Assembly: GCA_030762895.1 (NCBI GenBank)
Contig: CM061070.1
Location: 106,665,054-106,729,053 of the forward strand
Length of the DNA: 64,000 nucleotides
Source: Sophora flavescens
Lineage: Eukaryota > Streptophyta > Magnoliopsida > Fabales > Fabaceae
Direction of reading: 5' to 3'
Part shown: piece after piece, positions 44,628 through 56,700 of the stretch
Layout of the letters: every line of letters starts with the position of its first letter
Position numbering within the stretch: the first letter of the stretch is position 1
The notes under the pieces: generated by a model
Seen by the model: only the letters and a program-made list of their open reading frames with translations
Told to the model about the DNA's origin: nothing
Databases searched by the model: none
Translations under genes and position numbers: made by a program

Positions 44628-46435
44628 ACTTTCCTTCATTTTCTCAGGTAGTTCAAACCCTCTAGTCTTGGGATCATGGCTTCCACAGACACCAAGACAA
44701 AGAACAACAGATGCAAGAAGTCATCGTTGTTCACGTGTTTCAAACCGGTGGCATTAGACAATTATTCCTTCAGACGTAGAAGGCAAAAAGACAAAACAAC
44801 CGAACAGGTTGTCACATGTTTTGCGGTTGAGGAGAAGGAAGGTGTCGGGTTGCCAACACCCACATTCCCCACGGTGCTTGAAGCGGCGGATGATGGCGGT
44901 GGAAGTAGCCGGAGAGAGAATGGTAGAGATAGATGGCAGGTCCTGAGGATGGTTTTGAATGAGACACCATTGGTTAGCTTTTTTTTCTTTATCATATTAT
45001 TAAAATAAGATTTATATATTCATTGATATTGTACATGCCATAATCTTAACCTTAATAATGAGAATAACTTCATTAAGAACAATTATGTATATGTTTGGAT
45101 TTTTGGGTAACCATGTTATTGAGACGACGAAGTATCACCGTCGTAAACAATGATTAGTTCGTCAGGGGATCCGAACGGTATTCAAGGGTTTCCTCCTACC
45201 AACCAAACTTTCTCCATACATAGATTCATGAGTCAACCTCCTTACCACTTGCTTAAGGGGTCTGAGTTCGTTGCTACTTGGACCTAGCACGTGTTGGTGT
45301 ATATGTTTGGATTTACAATGAAATGGACTCAACGTCAGTATGAGTGAAAACAACAATTTATTATTTTCACATTTTGGTGCATTCAAAAGCGTATCTGAAC
45401 GTTGAAACGTAAATCCAAAATACACCCTGTAACAAGTATCTCGAATTCATCGATTGTATTTGTTTGTTTATACTCTACAGTTCGTCGCTGATCTGTTTCT
45501 TTGTCTGTTTTCCCCTCTCTTTTTTCCTTCAAATCTTTTTTCTATAACCATTTACAAGAAATTGACTTTGTTTGAATTTAAATAACAACTTTAATGTGTA
45601 GTCATGTTTGGATTAATTGTGAAAAAATTGTTTATATAATTTATTATTATTCTAATTGATTATAATAGAATCAATTTTATTTTTAGACGTATTTACTCAA
45701 AATAATTTCAAATATAATAACCTGTTTGATTTGTTTGGATTGTATAAAAATTTCTTTTGTATAGTAAATTATAAAAAGTGTTGAGTTGGTATAGTATAAT
45801 ATTTATTTGGTTGTTAGTTTTGCATGAGTGAAATTGGATGTGATTGGCTTCAAAATAATTCAACTAACTTTTTTAAATAAGCTTCGAATATATAATCCTT
45901 CTTAAAATCCCCAATTTTTTCTTCCATATTTTTTTTTTTTGGTAATTTAAGTAATTTTACTAAACATATCAAATTAAATACAAAACAACTCTTTTAAATT
46001 TGTTTCCTTACAGATTAAATATGTATCAAATTAACATGCTTCTAGTCTCAATTGATTTCTTCTGGGCCTGTGTTATCGACTTGTTTGGTTAGTGTATATT
46101 TTGTTAAACTAATATGAAGGCTAGATGAGTAGGTTTTTTTTCTTTTTTGGGTGTTTAGATGAGTAGGTTCTTAATTATATTTGTTTAGAGAAACTTAATT
46201 AACTTTTTACATTTTAAAAGTTGTAATTACGTTATAACTTTGAAATTTTCTGAGATGCGCATCCCTCCAGCTAGAAATAGTAGCTTTATTTGGATATCGA
46301 ATTACAATTTTTTTGAGTATTAGCTTAAAAATATTTTATTAAAATTTTTTATTGAGTTACCATTTCTAATCTTGGTTAGAAATTTTTAACCATACTCTAA
46401 TACAGTGATTCAATTAGAAACTTTTTATATTATAA

Positions 46436-46921
46436 ACATGTTTGGGGATGCTTGATTATTAGAGTTTCAACTGTTTTTTTTTTTTTTGGAAAAAGGCTAT
46501 TTTATTAAAAATCAGTTATGCTTAGGTATCTAGATTAATTTGTAAAAAAACTTTCATTTTCATAAAAAAAAACTGTTTTAGCATGAGCTCGTGGTATGAG
46601 CTGTTTTCATAAAAAGCTTTTATTTTTAGATGGATTTTTTTAACTATGTTTTAATGAGAGAAGAAATTCCCATAATGACCGCAATGGCTCTCCACCAAAT
46701 ATTATAAGCAAATAACTTTATACATTTTTAGTTGTAATTTACTATGTAAAAATAATTTTTTTTGCACCATCCAAACGAAATATATTATCTTAAATTTGTT
46801 TTTCGGCAAACATACCCAAACAAAAATAGATTCTGATTTTAATCGATTTTTACAATAATCGATTATACAAAAATCGATTATCAGCATAATCTTTTTTTTT
46901 TCAGCTTTCCCAAACACACTC
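46436..46921. mobile_element. MITE-like insertion in the intron of copy C
   Basis: About 486 bp present in C and absent from B (empty site TTATATTATATGAATAC at about 25365). Ends AACATGTTTGGGGA and TTTCCCAAACACACTC are imperfect inverted repeats; TATA is duplicated on both sides (46432-46435, 46922-46925). It contains a T/A-rich run at 46479-46540 and no gene. Confidence 0.65.
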
Positions 46922-47279
46922 TATATGAAAACAATTTAAATTTTTAAAATATACAAAATTAATTTAAAGTCCCAGATCTTGTATAAAAATTAACTCAATG
47001 TATGTTTTTTAACATAAACTTTATGAACAATTTTTTTTTGGGTGGGTGTTTCTGGATAACTATCATTTTATTGTTCATATATTCTTACAGATGAAGAAGA
47101 TAAATAGCAGAAGGAAATCACAAATTAAAAGTAGTATCCACCGAACCGATTCAAACACTTCCTCAGCTAGTTTCGGTTGTTTATCTGCAATATTCAACCC
47201 ATCTTCTCTAACTTCAAGTAGTTCAACTCGCACCGATCGCACTTCAGGCTCTTCCTTTCATGAAAGAGGAATAATTGAG

Positions 47280-47483
47280 TGTTGAGATATTTTTTGCTTA
47301 ATTTAAGGGATTCTAATTCTTATGTAAAATAGGAAACTATAAATTAGGATATTTTCTTTCCCTTTTTTGTAGGCACAATAGCTGAATTATAGCCTTAACT
47401 TTCTGTAATCAATGGCTATATATTCCTTGTACCAATTCTTTGAATAAACAAGAGAGAAAAATACTATTCTCTAATTTAAAACT
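47280..47483 (+). repeat. copia 5' LTR
   Basis: 204 bp, from TGTTGAGATA to TTTAAAACT. A possible TATA box (GGCTATATATTCC) lies at about 47413. Confidence 0.93.
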
Positions 47484-47495
47484 TGGTACCAGAGC
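47484..47495 (+). other. copia primer-binding site (tRNA-iMet type)
   Basis: TGGTACCAGAGC, one base different from the canonical TGGTATCAGAGC. It directly abuts the 5' LTR. Confidence 0.88.
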
Positions 47496-47513
47496 GGGTT
47501 CTGACCTAGCACC

Positions 47514-50500
47514 ATGGGCAAATCTGATTCTGGTGGTTTTGAAATGCCAAGACAGGATCCTGAAGCCTCCAAGACTAAGTCTGCCCCAATTATTGTTCAG
47601 TCAGAGAGTTCATCCTTCAATGCAGGGATCGTACTCAATGAAACAAATTATGATATGTGGTCTCAGATTATGGAGATGCATCTTGCTGAAAAGGAGAAGC
47701 TTTCTTTTGTTCGTGGTAATACACAACTGCCCACTGAAAAGGATGATGGATACGAGAAGTGGTACGCTGACAATCAGAAAGTTAAACGATGGTTGTTAAT
47801 GTCTATGTCCCCAGATATTATGAAGCGATATATTCGCCTAAAAAATGCTCATGATATTTGGAAAGCTCTATCAAAGGCCTTTTATGATGGAGCAGCTGAA
47901 CTACAAGTTTTCACATTGAATCAAAGGGCTTTCTCTTCCAAACAGAATGCGAGATCACTTTCTGTCTATTATGGAGAAATGATTGAAATTTTCAGTGAAC
48001 TAGATCATCGTGATAAAGTGATCATGGAATGTGAGAAGGATGTTGATGCTATCATAAGTCAGTTCAACGACAAAGGGTGCATATTTTCCTTGCTGGTTTG
48101 GATGGTGAGTTTGAACAGATCCGTGGTGAAATTCTGAGGAAGGATCCTGTTCCCGAGTTAGAAGAATGTTACTCAATGGTCCGCCGTGAGTTTGTTCGAC
48201 AAACAACAATGAATGGAGAACTTGAAAGGACTGAAGCTTCAGCCATGATGAGTAGGAACAGATCAAATCAAAATGGGTCTTCTCAAAAACAACAAGATAG
48301 AACGAGGAATGATCACTCCAAATATACCCTTAAGTGTTTCCACTGTGATCAATCTGGGCATACAAGAGACCGTTTTTTTCGAACTTGTGGGGTATCCGGA
48401 ATGGTGGGATCATGATCGTGATTCAAGAAAGAAGCACTCAAACAAAATTTCCTCTGCTGCAGTTGTAGAAACAAAGACTGGTCAAGAAGACATTGCTGGA
48501 AAATCTTCAGCTTTGATAACAACTGGAGGTAATGGTGGTAATGCTTTAAATTCTGCTGCACCTATATCCAATAATACATGGATAATTGATTCTGGAGCAA
48601 CAGATCATATGACATTTGATTCTATACACATTTCATCTCTTATACCCTCCTCACAAAAATTTATTTCCACCGCTAATGGTTCATTTGCACCTGTCACTGG
48701 GGAAGGGTCCTTATCCCTCACTGAGAACTTGAACTTAAATTCTGTTTTAGTTGTCCCATCTTTAGATTATAATCTTTTGTCAGTTTCTCAAATTACCACT
48801 GCTTTATCTTGTGCTGTGATTTTTTGGCCTGAATATTGTGTGTTTAAGGATATTCAAACGAAGCAGACGATTGGTTATGGTACTAGACAAGGGAGGCTAT
48901 ATTACCTGAATTTGGAGTCACATAGCTCAACTCAATTACAACAGGCATTGACAGTGGACAACCTTGAAGAAAAAGGAAGGAAATCAGAGATTTGGCTATG
49001 ACATCGACGTTTGGGACATGCTTCCTTTGGATACCTTAGAAAATTGCTTCCTACATTATTTGCAAAATTTGATGTATCAAGTTTTAAATGTGATGTTTGT
49101 GAACTTGCAAAAAGTCACCGTGTTTCATTTCCATTAAGTATGAATAAAAGTTCAATTCCTTTTATGATTATACACTCTGATGTTTGGGGTCCATCCAAGG
49201 TGGCTACCTTAGGTGGATCACGTTGGTCTGTTACCTTTATCGATGATTGCACCAGAATGACCTGGGTGTGTTTGATGAAGTCCAAAAGTGAAGTAAATTT
49301 GTTGTTTCATAGGTTCCATAAAATGATATGTACTCAATACAATGTAAAGGTGCAAGTTATACGTAGTGACAATGGAGGTGAATATTTAAGTTCTGAATTT
49401 CGGAAATATTTGGAAGAAAAAGGAATTGTTCACCAAACTACTTGCCCCGACACACCTCAACAAAATGGAGTAGCTTAACGAAAAAATCGTCATTTGTTGG
49501 AAGTTGTTTGTGCCTTATTGATAGAAGCTCATATGCCATTGTCTTATTGGGGGGAAGCACTTATCTCTACAGTATATTTGATTAATCGGGTTCCTTCTAG
49601 CACTAATGATTTTCAAACACCATTACAAGTCCTTACTGAAGCAGTTATTGCACCAGCTGTCCCAAACTTGTCTCCTCGTGTGTTTGGTTGTGTAGCATAT
49701 GTTCACCTCCATAAACATCAGCGTAGCAAGCTAGCTCCTCGTGCACTGCGATGTGTCTTTCTAGGATATGCCGCCCATCAAAAGGGATATCGATGCTATC
49801 ATCCTCCAAGTCAACTAATCTTTGTTACATTGGATGTTGTTTTCCATGAAAACTCAATGTATTTTCTTTCCGAGTCAGACCTTCAGGGGGAGCATCAAAA
49901 GGAAGTTCTGACCCTAAGTGATGATCATGTACATGAGAAAATAGAATTGTGTGAAGAAATGGGTGGTAATATTGGAAGTGATGAGGAACCTGAAATGGAA
50001 ATTATGGGCGTACTATCCTCTGAAGACATCACAACATCACAAGAAAGTCAAGAAATGGAAGTAATTGGTCCACTCTCCTTTGAGGAACATGAAGCACCCC
50101 AAGAAATTGTAGTACCAAACCAATCGCCGACTGAGGATGATCCTAATTTTGTGCCTGAATCATCTAGAAAACAGCTACCCCCACGACACAATAGAGGTAT
50201 TCCTAAGCCCACCTATGAACCTGAAATTTCCGGTAAAGTTAGATATCCAATGAACCATTATGTGTCTAACCATCGTTTGTCAGAATCAAATCAATCATCT
50301 GCCAATCAATTATCTACTGTATTTGTTCCTAATAGTGTGCAGGAAGCCTTAATGGACCCAAGGTGGAGAGCAGCTATGAATGAAGAGATGAAGTCCTTAG
50401 AAAAAAATAATACTTGGGAACTCGTTGACTGTCCAACAGGAAAGAAAACAGTTGGATGTCGATGGGTTTATACAGTTAAATACAAAGCAGATGGTACGAT

Positions 50501-51868
50501 AGAGCATTTTAAAGCAAGATTGGTGGCTAAGGGATATACCCAAACCTATGGGGTTGATTATACAGAGACATGTGCACCAGTAGCTAAAGTCAATACAATT
50601 CGATTTTTGCTATCTCTAGCAGCAAACTTGAATTGGCCCTTACAACAATTTGATGTGAAGAATGCCTTTCTTCATGGCGAATTGTCCGAAGAAGTCTATA
50701 TGGACCTTCCTAGGGGTGCAACATACCAAAAGCATATGATAAAAAGGTGTGTAGATTAAAGAAATCATTGTATGGACTAAAGCAATCTCCAAGAGCATGG
50801 TTTGGTAGGTTCACAAAATCTATGAAAGCATTTGGTTATAGTCAAAGTAATGCAGACCACACTTTATTCTTAAAAAAACAAAAAGGTAAAATCACTGTAC
50901 TTATTGTATATGTTGATGACATGGTAGTTATTGGGAATGATATGGAAGAAAGAAAAGCTCTCCAAAGCTACTTGTCTAAGGAATTTGAAATGAAAGACGT
51001 CGACCCCTTAAAGTTTTTCCTTGGGATTGAAGTGTCTAGATCAACTAAAGGAATTTTCTTGTCTCAGAGAAAATATACTTTAGATTTGTTAGAGGAGACT
51101 AGTATGTCAGCTTGTCCACCAACTAATACACCTGTTGAAGAAGGATTGAAATTATTTGTTGAACCAAATCAAGTTCCGGTTGATAAAAGGAGATACCAGA
51201 GGCTTGTAGGAAGGCTAATGTATCTAGCACACACAAGGCCAGATCTCGCCTATGCCTTGAGTGTTGTGAGCCAATTCATGCATAATCCCGGAGAGCAACA
51301 TATGAATGCTGTTATGCGCATTTTGAGATATTTAAAATCTTCTCCAGGGAAGGGAATTATGTTCACAAAGAATGAAAATAATCAAGGTGTTAGTGTATAT
51401 ACTGATGCTGATTGGGCTGGATCTATAGATGACTGGAGATCTACTTCAGGCTACTTCACTTTTGTAGGAGGTAACCTTGTTACTTGGAGAAGCAAAAAGC
51501 AGAATGTTGTTGCACGCTCAAGCGCAGAGGCTGAATTTAGAGGAATGGCACTTGGGTTATGTGAAGGATTATGGCTAAGACTTCTCCTATCAGATTTGGA
51601 TTATCCACTTGAGCAACCAATTCGACTATATTGTGACAATAAGGCTGCATGTGACATAGCTCATAACCCGGTTCAACATGATCGTACCAAACATGTTGAA
51701 GTAGACAGATTCTTCATCAAGGAAAAATTAGATGAGAATGTATTAGAATTACCTGGGATTCGATCAGATGATCAATTGGTTGATATTCTAACCAAAGCAG
51801 TTTCAAGTCAGATTTTCTCGAAGACTGTGAGCAAGTTGGGCATGTGTGATATCTATGAACCAACTTGA
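47514..51868 (+). pseudogene. copia gag-pol, defective
   Basis: The domain order is that of Ty1/copia. Gag from 47514 (NETNYDMWSQIMEMHL; LYGE-type region YYGEMIEIFSELDH); zinc knuckle CFHCDQSGHTRDRFF, whose last Cys is missing; protease WIIDSGATDHMT (about 48580); integrase with HRRLGHASFGYL, SDVWGP and RSDNGGEYLSSEF (about 49003-49480); reverse transcriptase with FDVKNAFLHGELSEEVYM and YVDDMVVIGND (about 50460-50945); RNase H with DADWAGSIDDWRSTSG and YCDNKAACDIAHNP (to 51868). Breaks: frame changes near 48070, at the T-run 48370-48377 and near 50725-50745; stops TGA at 48999-49001 and TAA at 49476-49478. Catalytic motifs downstream look intact, but no continuous polyprotein is possible. Confidence 0.92.
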
Positions 51869-51875
51869 GGGGGAG
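51867..51875 (+). other. copia polypurine tract
   Basis: GAGGGGGAG immediately before the 3' LTR; it primes plus-strand synthesis in LTR elements. Confidence 0.85.
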
Positions 51876-52079
51876 TGTTGAGATATTTTTTGCTTAATTT
51901 AAGGGATTCTAATTCTTATGTAAAATAGGAAACTATAAATTAGGATATTTTCTTTCCCTTTTTTGTAGGCACAATAGCTGAATTATAGCCTTAACTTTCT
52001 GTAATCATAGGCTATATATTCCTTGTACCAATTCTTTGAATAAACAAGAGAGAAAAATACTATTCTCTAATTTAAAACT
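51876..52079 (+). repeat. copia 3' LTR
   Basis: 204 bp; 202 positions match the 5' LTR. Confidence 0.93.
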
Positions 52080-53639
52080 TTGAGGTGACAAATCAGAAGC
52101 AATTGTGTGGTGTTAAAGAAAGGAGGAGAGAAGAATATTGTGGTGTTGAAGAAAGGAGGATAGAAGAATATTATAGTTCAAACACATGTATGTGTATGTA
52201 TTTAATTAGTCTATTGGTTTTGATTATGTGGGGTAAGTTTTTTGCTATACTATATACTTTAATTTGGTTCAATCTTATGCCTCCTCGTCGGATAAGGCCA
52301 TGCAATGAGGGAGATCTTAGTGCAGAGAGTGAGTTTGTTGATTCGGTTCAGTATAAGAAGAAGGTCATTGATATGGAAAGGACTTTTGAGAGGAGTTGTA
52401 CACATGTGCCTCTACCTTCTAGTTCTATGCAAAGGTCATGGGGTGAACTTGTAAGTTGATACAATTGTACATAGCCATATATACACAATATGTTATTGAG
52501 ATTTTATTTGTGGATGGATATGCTTTGGGGATCTAAGAACTAAGAATTTGCCTCAATTATCATTGTTGATAGATAACAATAGAAATCCCCAAAAATAGAA
52601 CTATTAATTTTTGCTTCACTAAAAATCTTCAATGTACAAAGTTAAGGCTTTTCAACCTTAATCTCTCAATTACAAATAGAACACCCAACCATTGGTACTT
52701 AATCTCTCAACCATTTGGCTCTTCAATGCACATAACTTATTTTCATATTTAGTTACAGCTGTGTTATTTGTATAACCGAATGGGACAACTTTTCAACAAT
52801 GGTTAATGTAGTTCAAAATTGTGATCAATGATGTGTTGAACATAGTTAATAGGTACACATGTCGTAAATGAGTAACTTATCAACCATCACTGAACTGAAT
52901 TACCCATTAATGGGTATATCAATAGATGGTTAGTGCAACCTATTTATCACATGTTTATCCATTAATCAAGTTCAAGATATCATTAACCACAATTTTAAAC
53001 TACATTAACCATTGACCAAAAATGATCCCAAAATGTTTCCCATTTAGTTGTGCAAATTATATTTTTTGATATATTTATATGGTGAAAATTTATTATCCAT
53101 ATTTTTTTAATATAATAGAAAATTTAGGGTGAGGAGATGATGCCTCAGTCCACTACAAGAAATTAAGTGTTTAGTGACCGACAAATTCGGTCGCTAAACA
53201 TTGTAATTCGGTAGCTAAAAAAGTTAGCGACCGAACATAACCGATTACTAAAACCGTGGTAGCTAACTGTTTAGCGATCGAATATTAGTCAGTCGATAAA
53301 TAGCGACCAAAATTTGATGGTCGCTAAATTAAACATATCAGTCGCTAATATTTGGTACCAAAATGTTTATTTGGTACCATTTGCGACCGAACAACAGCCA
53401 ATATATTTCGGTCGCTAAATATTTTTTTTTTAATTTGTTGAAAAAAATTATTTGGTTCCACAATTTAGCGACCGAAATATTTCGGTCGTTATATACAATT
53501 TTTTATTGTTAATTTTCTTTTCTTTTTTTAAAACCTGTAAATAAAAATACATAAAAGAAATTAATTTAAAAAATAGTAAATGCTGTCAAAATTTTAATAA
53601 TTACAAACTGTGCTAATGTAAGTAAATAGTACAAGTCAG

Positions 53640-55232
53640 CTGAATGGGGGTAGGGGTGGGGGTGAATGGGGGTGGTCGGGGGACCGGTGGGGGTGGGGGG
53701 ACCAATCATCAGCCTCATGATCATCTGCATCATGTTGCTGGCCAGATGTCGAGAAAACAGATGGGTCATCGGGAGCAGTAGGTCCATGAGCATGGGTACC
53801 CGAAGCTGCAGCGTCCTTAGAGGCGAAACCAGATCCACCGAGTCTGAAGCCCAAGTGATGGTACAACAGATGATTCTCCCTCTCCAGTGCAACCACACTC
53901 TCTGCAAGCTGACCAACGAGCCCAGCATTGAGGTCGGCGACGACCCCTCTGACGTCCGGTGAAGGGCCATGGCATGACTAAGAAGATGGTGTGGCAGAGG
54001 CCATATACTCATATCCCAGGGCTCCCAAACCATATACATGACCCTTCTTGTTCCTGCCACCAACCACCTCCAAGAAAAGGGCATTGTCAGAGGCAGCAGA
54101 AGGCTCCTTCCCCTGACTAATGGAGTCATCTCGTCGGCGGGTGAACTCGCCCTTCATTATAAGGTAAAATAAGTCAGCATCCGGAGGAATATATGATTAA
54201 GTATAATTAATTAATGTAATGATAGAATTTAACTTACAGCAATCTCGCCCGCGTTCCCGACCCACTCCCCAGTCTTGGTCTTCTTCGTCTTATTCAGCAC
54301 CTCAAATGCAGTGGGATCCCTCACTAGCTCATTCTTCTGCATGGGCACACACCCACAAGTGTATAGAGGAGCACAGGTATCTGCGGCTCGGTTCTGCTTC
54401 CCGATCGCGCTCCTCCTCAGGAACTCCTCATCGGTGGGCCAATACAGACACAGGCTGTCCAGATCCTCGGGAGTTAAGAAGTCCCTCGGAGATGAACCAT
54501 CGCGGATCTTTCCCATGAAATTCTCTATAACCGGGGATCCGTGATGCTCAAAAGCGGTCCGAATAGCAGCCTCATCCTCTGGTACCCACCTGTAAGTGGA
54601 CTGCATGACATACAAGACATCAACGAATAATGTAATGGTAAAAATAATAAAAATTAAATCAAGCACCAAGTAATTAATGTACCATTTAAATAAGTAATAC
54701 TTACACCAAAGAGGTGCTCGAACCAGTGATCCCCGACCGTCATGGGGATCTTAGTCCATGTGGGCCAAGATCCGGTGTAGTTCCCCTTAACAAGCTTGGT
54801 GATCCACTTGTGGGGCCCATCTACCAGCGAGAAACTGTGGGCAAATAAGATGTATATATTAATCACAATATAAATATTCAAATAATAAAAAGCAACAAAT
54901 AAAGATAACTGTTTAACTCACTCCAGTTTTGCATACGGGCGAATCCATATGCGCGTGTCCATGGGTGTAGTCACCCCTGAACCCGATGCATGCCCCCCCG
55001 CAGGCTGCTGTATGGAGGATACTGTAGGGAGAGGGGTGGAAGGCACAGCAGTGGCTGATGGAGCCGCGGAGGGGGAGCCGACACCATGTCTGGACGGTGT
55101 GGCTCCTGAACCGCCAACTGTGCCATCGAGGTGATGAGAAGGGGTGGTGGTGGGTGCTGCTCTCCCACGTCCACGGCCACGGGACCCACACCCACGGGAA
55201 TAATGTCTCCCACGTCCAGCATCGTCATCCAT
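53640..55232 (-). pseudogene. TNPA-like (transposase_24) gene of CACTA 2b
   Basis: The same gene as 27300-29829 but without the MITE. Exon 1 from 55232 (MDDDAGRGRHYSRGCGSRGR) to about 54920. Exon 2 about 54835-54705 (GNYTGSWPTWTKIPMTVGDHW...HLFG). The third exon is one clean stretch, about 54600-54235: YRWVPEDEAAIRTAFEHHG, MGKIRDGSSPRDFLTPEDL, KTKKTKTGEWVGNAGE. The last exon (about 54155-53640) has VVGGRNKKGHVYGLG, an in-frame TAG at 53978-53980, then a coiled-coil-like ESVVALERENHLLYHH and a Pro-rich end. A roughly 110-bp stretch that copy 2a has near 27994-28105 (intron-like on minus) is absent here, leaving the third exon continuous. Only one stop separates it from a full frame. Confidence 0.78.
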
Positions 55233-55369
55233 CTATCTATAATTAAAATACAAGTTTCTTATAACATAACAACATATCATAACCAAAATAGACCAAGTAT
55301 CATAACAATATATATCATAACAAATATGCATGAAAACCAATTTACAGATTACCTAGCTGGAATCTCTAT

Positions 55370-56700
55370 CACTGAATCCATCCTCACTCTCGTCCTCATC
55401 GGTTGAGACATAATTTTCCTCGCTATCTGCGGCCAAGTCATACTGATCCTCCAACTCCGTGACAATTACCTCGTCGTCAGGTTAGGGATCAGCAAGAATG
55501 CCCTGGTACTAGTCCGGGTCAATTTGCAACATTATTCGAATCTCATCAATCTGGTGAACATCTTGGTATGGAGATTCTGTCTCAGGTTGACTTATCACAT
55601 TATCGGTGATAGCACTGCGTGCCTTCACTCGAATAATACCCAACCAGTCTTGATGTCCCTCTGGAAAAGGGGTAAAATATATCTGCTCTGCTTGTTGTTC
55701 AAATATAAACGGGTTGTACACCTGATATCTTCGTGACTTCCTAACTTCTAGAGTCCTATTTTATTGTCAACTTTTGTGCCCCTATTGGGAGTGTTATAAA
55801 ACCACTCACACTTGAATAAGAATAACTTTTTACTGGGATGACCTGAATACGTTAATTCATAAATATCAGTTAAGATTCAAAAAAAAAAAATCATCCTCTA
55901 ATTGACCATTGGTCCCTCTAACACAAAAGCCGAAATTTGAAGTTTTCATGCCCTGACCCCATCGATTGGCCATTGGTCCCTCTAACACAGACACCGCAAT
56001 TTGAAGTTTTCATGCCCTGATCACATCGAGTTGTGTGAAACTTATATCCATTTATAATCTAAGTCTCAAATGTTCGAATCCTCCTGTCTGGTCCCCATGC
56101 TAAAGCGTACAATACCGTGTTTTGAATTTGGCTTTCCTTAACCTAGGGTTAATGATTCTCAAGAGTATTAGTTGTGAAAACAATCGTAAGGTAGTAGTTA
56201 ATAGCAATATAAGTTAGATGGCTTACATAATTTTTGAACCACTTAGGAAAATGTTTGGCAACCTCTTGAGGAACTTGAGACTCCGAGATGTCGGGATCAA
56301 GCTCTTTCAGCTCATTGGCATATATTCTATCATTAGATAATACAAAATCTATTAAATAATAAATACTAACACAATTTAAGACGTTACTAATGAATTAATA
56401 GCAATTTACTCTAGTAATGGCTCGACCTCCTCGCAATTTTGAAGCACGTACAACTCAATAGCTATCATTTCAAGGGCAGCCAACCATGATTTCTTTTCTG
56501 CACCACATTCCCTACCCGGATGATTAAAAATTGATATTTGAGGACTAGAAGAAGATCCTTCACCAACATCAACATTACGCGGCAATCTAATTCTCCTTCT
56601 CTTTATGTTGTCTGGATAGTAAAATGAGGCAAAAGTAGAAGCCTCCTCCACTAGATAAGCTTCACAAATAGAACCTTTAATCCTATCCTTGTTCTTTTCT
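55370..56700 (-). pseudogene. TNPD 3' exons of CACTA 2b
   Basis: The minus strand carries the exons that follow tnp2: FASFYYPDNIKRRRIRLPRN...CEEVEPLLE (56651-56406; copy 2a has KIKNKARIEG just before), ELDPDISESQVPQEVAKHF...WFKNY (about 56330-56232), and the DUF4216-type exon (CEWFYNTPNRG; PFIFEQQAEQIYFTPFPEG) to about 55509, ending in an acidic tail. The tnp2 exon is missing because the Athila element separates it. Here the Tyr codon that is a stop in copy 2a (near 30916) is intact. Confidence 0.75.

Larger units (their letters stand above)
47280..52079 (+). mobile_element. Ty1/copia LTR retrotransposon, 4.8 kb, very young insertion
   Basis: Complete structure: 5' LTR 47280-47483, primer-binding site 47484-47495, gag-pol region 47514-51868, polypurine tract 51867-51875, 3' LTR 51876-52079, and TSD TTGAG at 47275-47279 and 52080-52084. 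The LTRs are 204 bp each and differ at only two adjacent-but-one positions (CAATGG against CATAGG). They begin TG but end CT instead of the usual CA. Copy B supplies the empty site. Confidence 0.95.
44676..52459 (+). pseudogene. gene copy C, split by a copia insertion
   Basis: Exon 1 is 44676-44972 (99 codons, no stop) with donor GTTAGC. The acceptor TTACAG lies at 47085-47090. Exon 2 runs 47091-47279 and resumes at 52085-52459 after the copia element. The two pieces join in frame through the duplicated TTGAG with no other lesion, so the gene was intact when the copia arrived. As it stands, the frame would read two codons into the LTR and stop. The distal piece keeps the duplicated ERR(R/I)EEY patch, the membrane segment (CMYLISLLVLIMWGKFFAIL) and the tail ending GELVS, as in copy B. 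The product is the same unrecognised small membrane protein as copy A. Confidence 0.88.
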
